Below, piece after piece: positions 11,990-22,620 of a stretch of 64,000 bases of DNA. Position 1 is the first letter of the stretch; the number at the start of each line of letters is the position of its first letter. The stretch covers positions 275,345-339,344 of the forward strand of contig SJOL01006412.1 in NCBI GenBank assembly GCA_004794785.1. The letters are read 5' to 3'. This DNA is from Opisthorchis felineus (Eukaryota; Platyhelminthes; Trematoda; Opisthorchiida; Opisthorchiidae). The position numbers and the translations under genes were made by a program. Under the pieces are notes generated by a model. The model was not told the origin of the DNA. It made no database searches and saw only the letters and a program-made list of their open reading frames with translations.

Positions 11990-12640
11990 GTCATAGCCGT
12001 ATCTTGCTTCAGGTTGATGAGAAGTTGACATTTGGCGGTTAGGCTCTGCAACGTAGTTTTAGTATCCTGTTCAATTCTGTGAAGCAGCCGGGTTCTGATG
12101 TGTGCATCTTGGGACGAATGGCGACCGGATACAAAAGTGAGGCACTTGAACTGCTTTTCCTTCAATGAGCTGAGCTTGAAACGCTCGCATTCCCGGTTGA
12201 CAACACCAGCAAAAGTGATGAAATAGTCATCCCCTTTCTTTACCAGCTTGAGGTATTGGTAGGGATGTTTGATCGCAGAATATCTGGGACAGTGTTATGA
12301 CCGTTGCATCAAAGCTGTGATTGCAGGGCAGCTTGAGGGGAATGAAGTTCGTGTACAGTTCATGCCCCGGTGTGACGAGTTTTTCCAGCAATCGGTCATC
12401 GAACTTGGAAAAATCAGTTTTAAACATGTCTTGTTACCGCTTGAACCAGGAGTCAAAAGTATGACCAGAAAGAGTGTCGAATGTGAACTCCGTGATTGAG
12501 GCTGCGGCTACATCGGCTGAAGAAACAGAAGGCTCACTGGTACTGGCTGTCGGTGTCTGCATGTGCCGTCTCTGGTTCAGTGGTTCAATGACCTTCACTT
12601 GCGTTTCTTTAAAGTACCTTTGTTGCCGCTACAATAATTC
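11990..12640 (-). pseudogene. Ty3/gypsy gag-like region
   Basis: Frames read TEFTFDTLSGHTFDSWFKR, then MFKTDFSKFDDRLLEKLVTP, then LPCNHSFDATVITLSQIF, then CERFKLSSLKEKQFKCLTFV and SGRHSSQDAHIRTRLL. This is the capsid-type sequence found before a zinc knuckle in flatworm and other metazoan gypsy elements. The knuckle itself, CWHCAEWHLARYC (about 11895-11850), is a CCHC metal site. An in-frame stop and at least two shifts make it a pseudogene. Confidence 0.6.
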
Positions 12641-12688
12641 TCGCAGCTGACTAAATTCGATAGACGTCGTGGATTACTACTCGCCAAT

Positions 12689-13025
12689 TGTAATAGCGGC
12701 AATTACTCAGCTTAGTCCCGGGTCTTTGCTTTCCAAGCTAGCGTTTCCGCCAAAAGCACGAAAGGTGCACGTGTATTAACGTCCAAAACAGGTCAAAAAC
12801 ACATGTACAGCGAGTCGTTTATTAAGTGAATGCGACAACAACTTTCTGATAGTTCTGACGCCTTTGGTATTAAGCAGATACTGGATCATGATTGGCTGCT
12901 GGTCCAAACTTCCGACCAATGAGAGCTCGGCTTGATGATGGACTGGCAAGCTGTCCTATCTTTTGGCCGATCGGCTGTGGGGTGTGCTTCTTGGCTGTAG
13001 CAGCGCCCGCTGCTACGCTTCACAC
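12689..13025 (-). repeat. Candidate 5' LTR of the gypsy element
   Basis: On the minus strand the stretch begins TGTGAAGCGTAGCAGC and ends GCTATTACA, the TG...CA ends expected of an LTR. It lies directly upstream of gag. It has a CCAAT-like ATTGGT, a polyadenylation hexamer AATAAA and a palindromic tip (GTAGCAGCG and CGCTGCTAC). The next 18 bases, ATTGGCGAGTAGTAATCC (12688-12671), sit where a primer-binding site belongs. No second LTR is in the window, so the limits are inferred. Confidence 0.55.
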
Positions 13026-13139
13026 AAAAAATCTAATTGAGCCTTAACACGTATTCAGGAGCTTACTCTGAAGCAGTCCGGTTCCGTGCAGTGCTAAACT
13101 CCAGCGACGGCATTTCACACACGGACCCTAGCAGCACAC

Positions 13140-13690
13140 GCAGGCCGAAGTAACCGAGTTTTCCGGTTACGTAACCGTCTAATAACCACCTTTTATGGTT
13201 ATCAGGTGGTTATTTGCACCATCATAACCGTGTTTTCTGGTTATTGGACGGCTAAATAACCGTCATTAGACCGCATTTCAACGCCCGATAATGGTGAAAT
13301 ACCCACCATATTACCTATTCTACCGCGTTATTCCGGCGTAACATCGCATACGTAACCTCCCAATAACCGCATTGTAGGGCTACAGACGTTGAATAACGGT
13401 GCCGTAGCGTAGTTCTTCCTAGATGGACTATTTGACGGCTTCCGAACCACTTATTAATCGAGTTTTACGGTTGAATAACCCTGAAGAACAGTTTGTGGCT
13501 AACAACCGCAACATGACTGTAACGTTACGACCTATACTGGTAACCACACGGTTAAGCGTGCAAATCATCGGACCCGTTGCAGGAAATAAGGCCTGATAAC
13601 GGAATCTCCACACGTTGCTGCCCATCAACCTTCTGGCCGCCTAAGGAGATGGTTCAATAACCCTGTTGATCCGGTGTCATCACCGTTTAC
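13140..13690. repeat. Cluster of TAACCG/CGGTTA hairpin repeats
   Basis: About twenty near-copies of ATAACC(G/A/C), in both orientations, crowd into 520 bp. Many pair into small hairpins, such as GTAACCG...CGGTTAC at 13150-13170, ATAACCA...TGGTTAT at 13182-13202 and ATAACCG...GGTTAT at 13223-13243. The block around 13151 recurs at 13224 and 13455 with drift. Three more copies lie at 15575-15605, and a related block is at 39780-39850. A role as subterminal transposase-binding repeats is inferred from the transposase relic next door. Confidence 0.6.
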
Positions 13691-13880
13691 GCAGAGCACT
13701 TAGAGAACGGAAAACAAGGATAAAAAAATATACTGAATGTACAAAAATAAATGTTTCACAATTAAACCACGTCAGTCCGAAGGCAAGTCCAGTGTCATAA
13801 TCCCGGCTTCCTGGTTCAATGCAGACGCCTGAAACAGTGACAAAACATACGTATAGGCATTCGATGTATCAAGTCGGTTA

Positions 13881-15110
13881 CTACCGATTAACTTGTCCAG
13901 GTGCAAAATCGAAACTTACTGCCAACTGATCCAGGCGCGTTCTCTGGGCCAGTCGGTGCCGTGCGTTACCGAACCACTTTTGGATTTCTTTGTCCAAATC
14001 CTGTCGGGTGCAGTCTTTGGAAACCGGGTCACTGAGGATTGTTTCTGAAATGACAGTTAGCAAACTATCTCTGATCACTTCGATCAAGGTGCAGAGTCTT
14101 GTGTAGTGACACATGTTTCAAGGGGAATCCCACATCGCAATCTGCATAGTTACCTGGGACGTTTGTGAGATACGGTCCTGACTCCTGCAGGCGTTTATAA
14201 ATCTGCCGAACAGGATATGGGGGACTTTGTACCAGGCGCTTAAGTGTGAACATGTAAGGCTCATAAGGGAATGCTGCAAAATTGTCCAGAGGCCCGTGAG
14301 ACGAGACGTCGTCCAGCAAGTGCAGCAGACAATGGACATTGTACACCATCTCCTGCAACCCATACAGTTTCTGGAACTTGTCAACAAATACCATCAACAG
14401 TTGTCGTGAATAATCAAGGCGGGAAACAGAATAGCGACGATGGGAAAGTAAATATAAATATAAATAAATGTATAAAATTTTGATAACGTTCATAGGGAAG
14501 AGTGCCAATAAACACAATCGGACCAATGTAAAACAGCAGTTGACGAAACTGTCGCTTTCCACTGTTTGTACAGTGTAATTTCCCGGCACTTACGCGGGAA
14601 ATCAACGGGCATATGGGCATGTATATTTCTAATCATGTGATCTACCCTGCTCAAGCCAGCAAGCCCGATGCGTACGGACTCCTCCATAAAGACCAACAAG
14701 GAATACCGGGCTTGTCAAAGGCCGCACAATACGTGCCAATATCGGCCAGATTACGGCGGTACCGTTATTGTGCAGCTTCGTTCCATCTACACTCATATGT
14801 AAATGGATAATATGAGTTTGCGGTGGCAAGTAAGTCGGCAAAAACCGGCCAAGCCCGTTCGCAATACCCAAGTGGATGTATTCCCCTGGGGGGACTTTTC
14901 TAGTTGGACACGACTGGGGCGTTCTCATCAGTGTCCGCGCGTCTCGAGGCAGTTCCGGAAGCTTATGCTGCAGTGATACAAGCAGGCGATTCACTGTACT
15001 GAAAGGGACACTGGTCGAGATCGTTCAGTCTCGGAAAATGTCCGCCAAACTAGGCTGGAACTTATTCTCCTCTTCATTTTCCGCCTCCATTTGTTGTTCG
15101 TTGACTTAGA
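13881..15110 (-). pseudogene. Transposase-domain protein (EnSpm/CACTA-like), broken
   Basis: Minus-strand frames resemble the transposase-domain family spread in animal genomes. About 15075-14940 reads SLADIFRD, a TGA where Trp is expected, then STVNRLLVSLQHKL. LPRDARTLMRTP follows, then LHMSVDGTKLHNNGTAVIWP and SPVFLVGLYGG (to 14690). The frame (14400-14120) then gives VDKFQKLYGLQEMVYNVHCL, PLDNFAAFPYEPYMFTLKRL and VRQIYKRLQESG, similar to the DUF4218-like part of CACTA transposases. At least two stops and a frame change interrupt it. The family is recognised from motif style, so the superfamily name is provisional. Confidence 0.5.
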
Positions 15111-15608
15111 ACATTAGTCGTCTGAAAGCATTTTCACACTGTGCCGTGAATCAATCACGTGTGTTGTACGATTAAGTCGCGTGCGTTCATCGAATTGGGT
15201 GGTTCTTCCAACGCTAAGTCTCTAGCACGCTTTATTTTGAGGTCAACTGACCACCTAGAAATAAGCAAACCACTCTTGGAAGGCTACAGTAGTCACATGT
15301 ATACAAGCAGTCATGACTTACCATTACTTCAGATAAAAATCCTCAGAAACGGAGACAGCAGCAACGTAGGTCCGCGGCAATCCAGGAAAAGGGGTTGGCG
15401 GCTACGGCCACTTACCTAAACATTGATGCAGATAAACAAAAAATGTCAGAACGGGTTTCTGAAAATCACTTGGAATAATGCATTTATGTTTCATGCCAAC
15501 ACTTTATATGATAAGAAACACTTACGTGAATAAGTGTGGCAACAACTTCATGATGATTGGGTGAGAGCTACAGCGTTAAATAACCGACTTTAACCGCCAT
15601 ATAACCGA

Positions 15609-15905
15609 CTAATAGCCGAGTTGTATACAATTATCAACATACCGACGACCCTTTTCAGTAGCGTTCCAGTGTGAACGCGCATGTACGCATTTGTACACCA
15701 TGAACGCATAACAGACTGATGGTGGGAGTACTTCACCCATATTCTGTTCATATTTTGCCGCCGACAAACTGTGTCGGCGGGCATAACACATGCCTGTTCC
15801 CCGTTGGAATTCTCGCAGCTTGGACTCGAATTCCGCGAAGGAACCACACTCACGACTGGGAAAGTACTCCAACATCTGTCTGGTTACGTTGCGTTCATCC
15901 GAGGA
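15609..15905 (-). pseudogene. Possible MULE/FAR1-type N-terminal exon
   Basis: An open stretch reads FAEFESKLREFQRGTGMCYA and later VCYAFMVYKCVHARSHWNAT. It has the look of the short WRKY/FAR1-like segment at the N-terminus of Mutator-like transposase proteins in flatworms. It lies just upstream of the transposase relic on the same strand, and three TAACCG motifs lie between them. Whether it belongs to that gene or to another element cannot be told. Confidence 0.35.
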
Positions 15906-16409
15906 TAAGTTCTGCGAACCTACAAGACATTATACTACAAAAAACATCTTACTTGACAGCAATCCACTGGAAGAGGTACTTGGTTTCGGCATAATAGTCA
16001 CCGGCCGTACCGTCATTTATACCGTACTGGTCGCCTTTGACATGTCGTGGGCACCCTGACCGCAAGCGGAACAAGCTAGGAATGACCATTTGTAGCTCCG
16101 CACTGGTTTATATACCATCCTAACATAGGGCCCCTATGGCCTTGAGACACCAGAAGCCCGGTCCAGACCGCAAGACGCTAACTGTGGCCGAGTTGTGACG
16201 CTAGGGGAGCCACAGACCTACTTTCGGCTGCGTTATGGTGTCCGCGAGAGGTCATTTTTGATAATAACCGGTCCATTTTTCAGGAAACGCAATCCAGAAT
16301 ACTCGTCAACTGGTGAAGTGGTTGAGAAACACCGACTCCAGAGAGCTTCCAAAAAGTTCACCCACTTAACCCCTCCGTGCCACCGGTGGCGTGTTTACTG
16401 GGGCCTAAC

Positions 16410-17572
16410 TGCGAGCGTTAAAGCGGTATCGGTGCAGAATTCCACCCAAAACACCTGCAACGTTTAAAGTCCTGCTGCAAGACTGGATGTGCTCGAACCC
16501 AACCTGATGCTTGCGGATTATTTGATTGAGGTAGTAGAAAAGTTTGTCTAACTGGGCAGCAGTATCAGTCCCGGTGGTCTCGCGAAGGATGGTATTTCTA
16601 TCCTGATTCGGAAGGCCAGGGCAGGCTTTTTGAACTTGTGTCACCTGTTGCATAGGCGTAACATCAGCTTATCCATCAAGAGTGGAGCTTATAATGCTGC
16701 GCTGCGCTGCATATTATATCAGAAATATGGCAGCTGTGCGCTGAGGACGCCAAAAGATTTCCAGTGTTCAACCATCTGTGCCTTCGGAGTGTTCCCCGAG
16801 TCTAGTGGGAACACCGGATCAGTAATGCTGAAGTACGTCGAATGGCTTTCGGAAGAAGTAACTCGCCGACGATAGATGAACTGCTTACACTCCATGAGTT
16901 GCGATGGCTGGCTGGTTGCGAGATGGCTCAGTGGTTAGAGCGCGAATCTACTGACCAGAAGGTCCGTGGTTCGAATCCGAACTCTGAAACTTGACTTCTC
17001 CCTAGGCTTGGGCAACCTGGCAGTATCCCAGCCGTCGTGCTTCCTTCGGGAGGCATGGCATCTAGGCACCGAAAGGGTGTTACAGCTGGACGATTATCTA
17101 ATTTTTTATCCATAGGTTGCGTGAACTTGGTCACGTGCTCCGTATGCCAATCAACCGACGTCTTCGAAGGGCACTTTTTGGAAAACCATGGGAAGGGTGG
17201 AAACGAGTCAGAGTCAGTCAAGTCAAACAATGACTTGGCAGCGAAGTATTAAAGCCATTACCAAAAAAACTCAACTGGGCTGGCCATTTCCATCTCCCTG
17301 GATGCGAACCCTGAGGCGGCACTTATTAATGGCTAGAGACGTCGTCAGCCATAGCCCCGTCGCGCCCTCAATGGCACCCATACATCCAAGCTATTGCCTT
17401 CAATGCGTAACTCTCCTCCCAACCTCCTAAATGAAAAGTTCACTGACGCCTGTATTTTCGCATCAATTATATCAGCTACCTCCCCCAATGCTCATCTATC
17501 TAGCTCAATTCCTCAAATCAAAACTGGCAGCTATAACCGCTGTACGACAAGTACGCGCTTTTTACAGTTGAT
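16410..17572 (+). mobile_element. RTE-like LINE 3' fragment, split by a SINE
   Basis: After a noisy start, frames read RWSREGWYFYPDSEGQG, ISNAEVRRMAFGRSNSPTID and ELLTLHELRWLAG up to about 16911. A SINE follows, and the same protein resumes at about 17120 as [20 protein letters not shown]. This is the post-RT C-terminal region of an RTE element; the sibling at 18300-18950 has the same blocks. The 3' tail at 17535-17572 (ACGACAAGTACGCG, then GATAATGAT) matches the tail at 19205-19250. No catalytic RT box is included. Confidence 0.7.
16912..17115 (+). mobile_element. tRNA-derived SINE with intact A and B boxes
   Basis: The head carries a Pol III A box, TGGCTCAGTGG, at 16924-16934 and a perfect B box, GGTTCGAATCC, at 16968-16978. 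The spacing is that of a tRNA gene. Behind it is the family core, TAGGCTTGGGCAACCTGGC (about 17003), and an end block containing CACCGAAAGGGTG. It sits inside an RTE fragment. The flanks GTTGCGATGGCTGG (left) and GTTGCGTGAACTTGG (right) look like a worn 14-15 bp target duplication. The tRNA fold is incomplete, so this is not a functional tRNA gene. Confidence 0.75.
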
Positions 17573-17573
17573 A

Positions 17574-17700
17574 ATGATTTTCGACCGTTGCTTGGGTAAC
17601 CTGGTAGTATCTGAGTCCTGGTACTTCCTTCGAGTTGCTTTGCAGTCATGCACCGAAACCGTGCTACAGCTGAACAACTATGTTTTGTTCCTCTGCCTCT
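17574..17700 (+). mobile_element. SINE core fragment without tRNA head
   Basis: Matches the core of the 16912 SINE (GCTTGGGTAACCTGGTAGTAT, then GCACCGAAACCGTGCTACAG). It lacks the A and B boxes, which suggests 5' truncation. It abuts the 3' tail of the RTE fragment. Confidence 0.55.
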
Positions 17701-18244
17701 CTGGGAAGACGCGTGTATGGTGTCAGCGTACACTAGCCCTTGCAAAACTAGCCCGAGGTTAATATGACAGAGTCGACGGGTGATTTCAACTTTCCTCTCA
17801 CAGACCGGCTAAGTTACGCGTAACAAGTGTCACCAACATCTCCAGAATCTCTGTTTCTTGAGCAAGTGCGGTACCCTTGACACCGTCCTCCGCCAACTTA
17901 TCGCAGCTAGTAGTAGCAGTATAAGAGTCAATGTAAGTGACCGTAATGTTGTGTTAACTAGAATGGGATACTACATACCGAAAAGGACGTTTGTTGTGCT
18001 CTAGTGAGCACGAATTGAATTAACTTAGTAGTCGGAAGATTAATCGGGCTGCAGGAAAATCTGGTTAAAATCCCGCTGCAACATGCGAAACCATAATATC
18101 CACACCACCGACCACCATTTATGTTACAGCTCCTCGGATTTGGGAGGAAAAGGGCGAAAACCGGGCGGCGCAGTCAGCATACCAAATACCGGAATTTATG
18201 AAATAAATAGATGGAAAGTGCCATTACTCAGTACTAACCAAGAG

Positions 18245-19250
18245 ACGAGCATACAGGTATTGAGTACGCGGACGACATAGCTCTTCTTGGATCTGAACCC
18301 GTGATAATGCCAACAATATTAAATAATCTAAATAATGCCACCCCATGGTTTGGCATGTGCTTCACACCGGCAAAGTGTAAAGTGCTTCTGCAAGACAAGG
18401 TGGGCTTGGAGCCTAACCTCATGCTATCGGATGAGCCGATTGAGATAGTGGACAACTTTGTTTACCTGGGCAGCTGTATCGGCACCGGTGGTCTCGCGAA
18501 AAATGGTATTTCCATCCGGATTGAAAAAGCCAGAGCAGATTTTGTGAACCTGCGTCACCTGTAGAGTAGGCGTGACATCAGCTTAACCGTCAAGTGTTTA
18601 GTTAACAATGCTGCAGTGCACTCCATCTTACTGTACGGATAAGAAACCTGGCCGCTGCGCGCCTAGGACGTCAAAAGACTTTCAATGTTTGACCATCGAT
18701 GTCTTCGGAGCGATTCTGGTGGATCAGCAATGCTGAAGTACGTCGAATGATATTTGGAAGAAATAACTCACCGACAATAGATGAACTGATCACACTGAAG
18801 AGGTTGCGCTGGCTTGGCGACGTGCACCATATGCCAGTCGACCGACTTCCTCGAAGGGTTCTTTTCGCACAACCACGTGAGGGGTGGAAACGAGCCAGGG
18901 AGGTCAAACAATGACTTGGCAGCGAAGTATAAAAGCCATTAACAGCAAACTCAGCTGCGCTGGTCACTGTTGTCTTCCTGCATGGGGACCCCGAGACGGG
19001 CCACATCAATATTTAGAGACATTGTCAAACATGGCCCAGTCACGCCCTCAATGGCGCTCGTGCATCCAAGCTGTTGCCTTCAATGCATAGCTCCCTTTCC
19101 AACCCCCCCCCCCGCACCAATTTATCACCTCCCGCCTTCGATGCGCAGCTAACTACCCCACCTCTTCAAATCATCGGTGAAAGAAACTGTGGCAGCTACA
19201 ACCACTGTACGACAAGTACGCGTTTCTTACAGCTGATAATAATGATGATG
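18245..19250 (+). mobile_element. RTE-like LINE 3' fragment, YADD kept
   Basis: It begins within the RT at IEYADDIALLGS (YADD at 18265-18276, intact). TPAKCKVLLQDKVGLEPNL follows, then IVDNFVYLGSCIGTGGLAKN. After a stop it continues ISNAEVRRMIFGRNNSPTID and LRWLGDVHHMPVDRLPRRVL. It ends with a 3' tail containing GATAATAATGATGATGATGG (19231-19250). It is the nearest relative of the fragment at 16410-17572. The 5' truncation is typical of LINE insertion; stops at about 18562 and 18640 make it non-coding. Confidence 0.75.
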
Positions 19251-19279
19251 ATGGGTTGTTCGGCAGCGAAGCTTCAGTG

Positions 19280-19740
19280 CTTATACACCGATGTACTCTC
19301 AATGATGATTTACGTCGACACCTTACTGCGCGGACCAAGCGTGCCGAAGACTTAAAAATCTTGGGGATCATCGGCACCCGTGTTGATAAAGCCAAGTTGC
19401 AAGCGGGTCTGAAAAGACAAACCGAACGGTGCAGGGAATACGAACTGCGTGTCAACGCCAGTAATTTCGTACTCGTGGCAGTGAGACCAGCACCGGGGAC
19501 CGAAATATACATATTGGACTCGGAGCTTGTCCCACCAATGCAGACCACTCGCGATCTTGTAGAAAATATGCGCCTGCACGGTAGCATGGACCAAGATTTT
19601 GAAGGTTCTGTGGATGCCAAAGCGAACATTTCACACACATGATGCGCGCGGCACTCCTCCAACCAGCAACGGAGTGTGCTCAGTCAGCATACTACCCGTG
19701 TACAGAGGGTGAGGGACACACCAGCTAGAACAAGCTCAGA
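19280..19740 (+). pseudogene. CR1-like RT C-terminal fragment
   Basis: A 128-codon frame reads LQAGLKRQTERCREYELRVN, then SELVPPMQTTRDLVENMRLH. This resembles the post-YxDD part of CR1/jockey-type RTs (LQ..L..L..WC....L.VN, then a V...RDLGV block). The catalytic box itself is not included. It has a long open frame but no start context and no nearby partner domain, so it is most likely a LINE scrap. Confidence 0.4.
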
Positions 19741-19879
19741 GCTGTGCAACTGTCTCCGTTCGAATGCAGATGTCGCACATCGGGCCTAATTACTTAGCTT
19801 CGGTGGTAAAAATGACGGTTCTCTGATCTTTTGTGGTTGTTTCTACCGACACACTATGGGAAATAAATTGAAGCTATGA

Positions 19880-20095
19880 GTGCAGCGGACAGATGAGTCA
19901 CTCAGGTGTAAAAATAAAAAAGGAACGTTTAACTGTAGCACCCTTCCGGTGTCTAGCTGCCGTGCCAACTGAAGGATACTTCCAGGTTGCCCAAGCCTAG
20001 ACAGGAACATTCGAGTTGCCGAGGTTGAGTTCGAACCACGAACTTTCCGGTCCGCAAGCTGGCGCCTTAACCACTGAGTTATCTCGAGCTCAGGT
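19880..20095 (-). mobile_element. tRNA-derived SINE
   Basis: Same family as 16912-17115, on the minus strand. The A-box region is TAACTCAGTGGTTAAGGCG (20083-20065) and the B box GGTTCGAACTC (about 20036-20026). The core GTCTAGGCTTGGGCAACCTG (about 20004) and the CACCGGAAGGGTG end block follow. Confidence 0.75.
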
Positions 20096-20334
20096 GTACC
20101 GACTGTCAAGTCGATCAGAAACTCACTGGAACCACCTTGCTGCGTTTATAACCCAGTGAAGCAGTTCAAAATACTGCTAGATTGTCGCCTCATATAAGAA
20201 ACGACCCGGGGTCGTACCGGAAGCGAAAGCCATCCATTGTCCTCGACAGAGAAATCAAGAATCAAGACACGTTTCCTAAGTTTGTGACTGTAGTCCAACG
20301 TTGGGAGCATATTGTGTCATATTGACAATAAGTT

Positions 20335-20470
20335 CGAGAAAGCTCAGTGGCTAAGACGCGAACTTATTGACCGAAAGTTCCGTACTTTGAACCCATCCAC
20401 AGCATCTTGAGTGCTCCTGTTAAGGCTTCGGTAGAGTATCTTGCATCCGTGGGGTTGTAACGGTTTCACC
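20335..20470 (+). mobile_element. Degenerate SINE-like copy
   Basis: Has a readable A-box region (AGCTCAGTGGCTAAGACGCG at 20340-20359) and a weak B box (ACTTTGAACCCA). The worn core is GCTCCTGTTAAGGCTTCGG. It is likely an older member of the same family. Confidence 0.45.
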
Positions 20471-20791
20471 GAACCCACTAATGCGGTTTGGTTAATAATT
20501 GCATATCTTCCCCCTAATTTGAGCCACTCTTTATCGGTTCGAGTCCCGTAAATATCAAGGCCGTGCAACTGGTAATTTAATGTATCAGTGAACGTTTACT
20601 AGCCCTAAGGATTGGCCGAACTGCTGTGCCTGGCGTACATTCGAGTGCTATCATTTCGGAGGCTTAGTTTCTATTGTTTATTCCAGTTAGGCGGGTAAGT
20701 TTTTTTATATTTCAGCCTTTCGAGGGACACGCTTGACCAAACTCCGCACTTTTGTGGACGAGAGCAATCTAGATTTTTGTGTCTTCCCAGT

Positions 20792-21440
20792 ATGAATGCC
20801 ACCGTTGATTTGGTGACTACAGTTGCAGTAGTTCGCAATGCGACAACCGTCTCGGAAATAAGTCCTGCATGTATTGATTTGATTTTAAACATCGTTCTGT
20901 CCACGGCCTCCTTGTTGGTGTTCATTGGTACGGTCATTATCACCTACTTTGTTGATGACCCTGGCCTTCGGAAATTGAAACGCGGTACTCAACAAGTAAG
21001 CCGTTCTGTCATCCTCTTCTCTTTTTCACTACTCAGTCCGAGTCCGTCGATATTACTGAATCAGACAAAAATTATATTCGCTATTTGGCCGAGCGCAAGT
21101 TCCAAAATCAAATCAAAGGCCATACATTCTCGGCGTTTTCACCTGCTTATAACCTGTCCTTAACCACTGGAATTGAACATCCAGAGTTACGCCGCACTGT
21201 ACCTTACGCGCGAAGACGTGCCTGCTCAGAATCACATACAGGTCATCGGATGAGTGATGCTAGCTCGGAAACACAGGTAATTCTTAGCGCTCACTATTAT
21301 TGGTATAGGTCATCCTGGAACACTTGTTACTTCCACTGGGTCCTGGAAGTTCACGTACATCGCTCAGGCTGAAACCCAGTTTCCATGTGCCGTTCTCCGG
21401 TAGACGGTATACTGGCCAAATTGTATACTCGAAAACTTAA
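20792..21440 (+). CDS. Predicted single-pass membrane protein, three exons
   Basis: Exons 20792-20995, 21037-21276 and 21309-21440 join in phase 0 to 191 codons plus TAA. Introns are 41 and 32 bp with GTAAG/GTAAT donors and pyrimidine-AG acceptors. The sequence shows a short N-terminus with two N-glycosylation sequons (Asn2, Asn16), one hydrophobic span at about residues 26-54 (IDLILNIVLSTASLLVFIG and onward), then a charged, Ser- and Arg-rich tail of about 135 residues, probably cytosolic. I do not recognise the family. The layout recalls small auxiliary channel subunits such as KCNE, but no diagnostic motif is seen. An acceptor-like TTTGTGTCTTCCCAG sits directly before the ATG, so an upstream exon is possible. 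The last exon is the least certain. Confidence 0.55.
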
Positions 21441-21879
21441 TCATTTTATCTAGGTCGCGTCGGTTGGGAAGGAATTCGGAAGAATCAGTAATTCCATCAT
21501 CTGCCCCGGAGGGTAGCGACCAAAAGCCAGAAGCTTGATTCATCACTTCTAGACGACTTAAAATCCACATTCAAGCTATTGTACAACTGATGAACATATT
21601 GTTTCCTCGAATCGATTTGCTTTCCCACAGGCTTATTTTCACATTTCACACTCGTCTAACGATTGTATGAAGAGCTTGGCTTTAATGACTACTGTGTGAT
21701 ATTTTATCCCCTATCAGCTCTGTTATGACACAGCTCACTATGTCATGTCACTATGTTGGCATTTCCCATAACCACAATACACAGATGGATCTTCACCTAA
21801 ATACGAAAAGTAAAATGTCCATGGTATTGCAAAAACTGTTACTAGAAAGAGAGCTCCCTAATCAAAGTCGGAAACCGTG

Positions 21880-22200
21880 ATGTGTTGGTCTGGCTTGAAT
21901 GCTGCGAGGAGCACTTGGGCTACACCGGCTGAAACCTAGTTCCAATTGGTGCAGCCCCATCAGGAAGACCAAAAGGGAGCAGTCAAACTAAGGGCAACGA
22001 GAACGTGTACTACAGGTAATCGTATTATGAAGCGGTCGTACTGTCCTCCGCGATAGAAATGTAAAGGCAGTAGGGTGCCTCATCCAGGTGACCAGCATGC
22101 CCATGTTTACGGAACTGGCGATGCCGTTCTCCCTCAAGAAAGTACGAGTTAGTATAGCGTCGGCCCAAAAAGCTGCACTTTCCGATCGCCCGATGGTTGG
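21880..22200 (+). repeat. Dispersed repeat, uninterrupted copy
   Basis: About 300 bp related to 63555-63985 at the other end of the window. Shared blocks include GGTAATCGTATTA, GTCCTCCGCGATAG and CCAGCATGCCCATGTTTACGG. No coding content is recognised. This copy lacks the 111-bp insertion found in the other one, so it shows what the site looked like before insertion. Confidence 0.6.
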
Positions 22201-22620
22201 CCGTGAATTCTGGTGTGTTATTCAATACTGAGGAATATTCTAAAACTGTAGAGTCTGGTGCTGCTCAGGAGGTATCTGCTGTACACAGCGGCGTTAGGTG
22301 TCAGATAGTTGCGACGTACTTCCTGCACCCCCGAGCCAGGCCAGCCCCCTCCCTTAGCCAAGCTGACGAGGCTCTTAAATCATTGGCTCCGGGAATTATC
22401 CCTCAAGACCACCCTAACAACCACTGTCTCCTGGTTCGGACTTTTCAGTCAAAGATTAGGATAAGGGTCCCCGAACAGAAGCTTCCATCCTCCCGCTGCC
22501 TTGCGGACCAGTCAGAGGCTCAACGTTGGGTACATCAACCAAAACCCTTCGGTCTGACGCACTGGAAAGTACCATCCACCCTTAGGGTTCCGTTCACTCG
22601 CCTTCACCCACAGTCGGACC
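22201..22620 (+). other. No gene seen; RTE-A leader-like blocks
   Basis: Contains CTCCCGCTGCCTTGCGG followed by AGTCAGAGGCTCAACG, resembling the 5' leader of RTE-A at 26600-26640. A 160-codon frame crosses it but shows no domain and is probably chance. Confidence 0.35.

Larger units (their letters stand above)
10576..12670 (-). mobile_element. Ty3/gypsy LTR retrotransposon, gag-pro-RT, 3' truncated
   Basis: On the minus strand the order is gag (about 12640-11990), zinc knuckle (about 11895-11850), protease (11770-11480) and RT (about 11300-10580), the usual start of a Ty3/gypsy polyprotein. It ends inside the RT, shortly after the catalytic box, against plus-strand RTE sequence. RNase H, integrase and the 3' LTR are missing. 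Frames are broken throughout. A candidate 5' LTR lies at 12689-13025. Confidence 0.8.

Noticed and set aside
13140..13690. A degenerate telomeric array
   Set aside because: The motifs are irregularly spaced, occur in both orientations and form hairpins, unlike the uniform TTAGGG-type array expected of flatworms.
16918..16990. A functional tRNA gene, given the perfect A and B boxes
   Set aside because: The acceptor and anticodon stems do not pair well, and the same sequence recurs as the head of a dispersed SINE.
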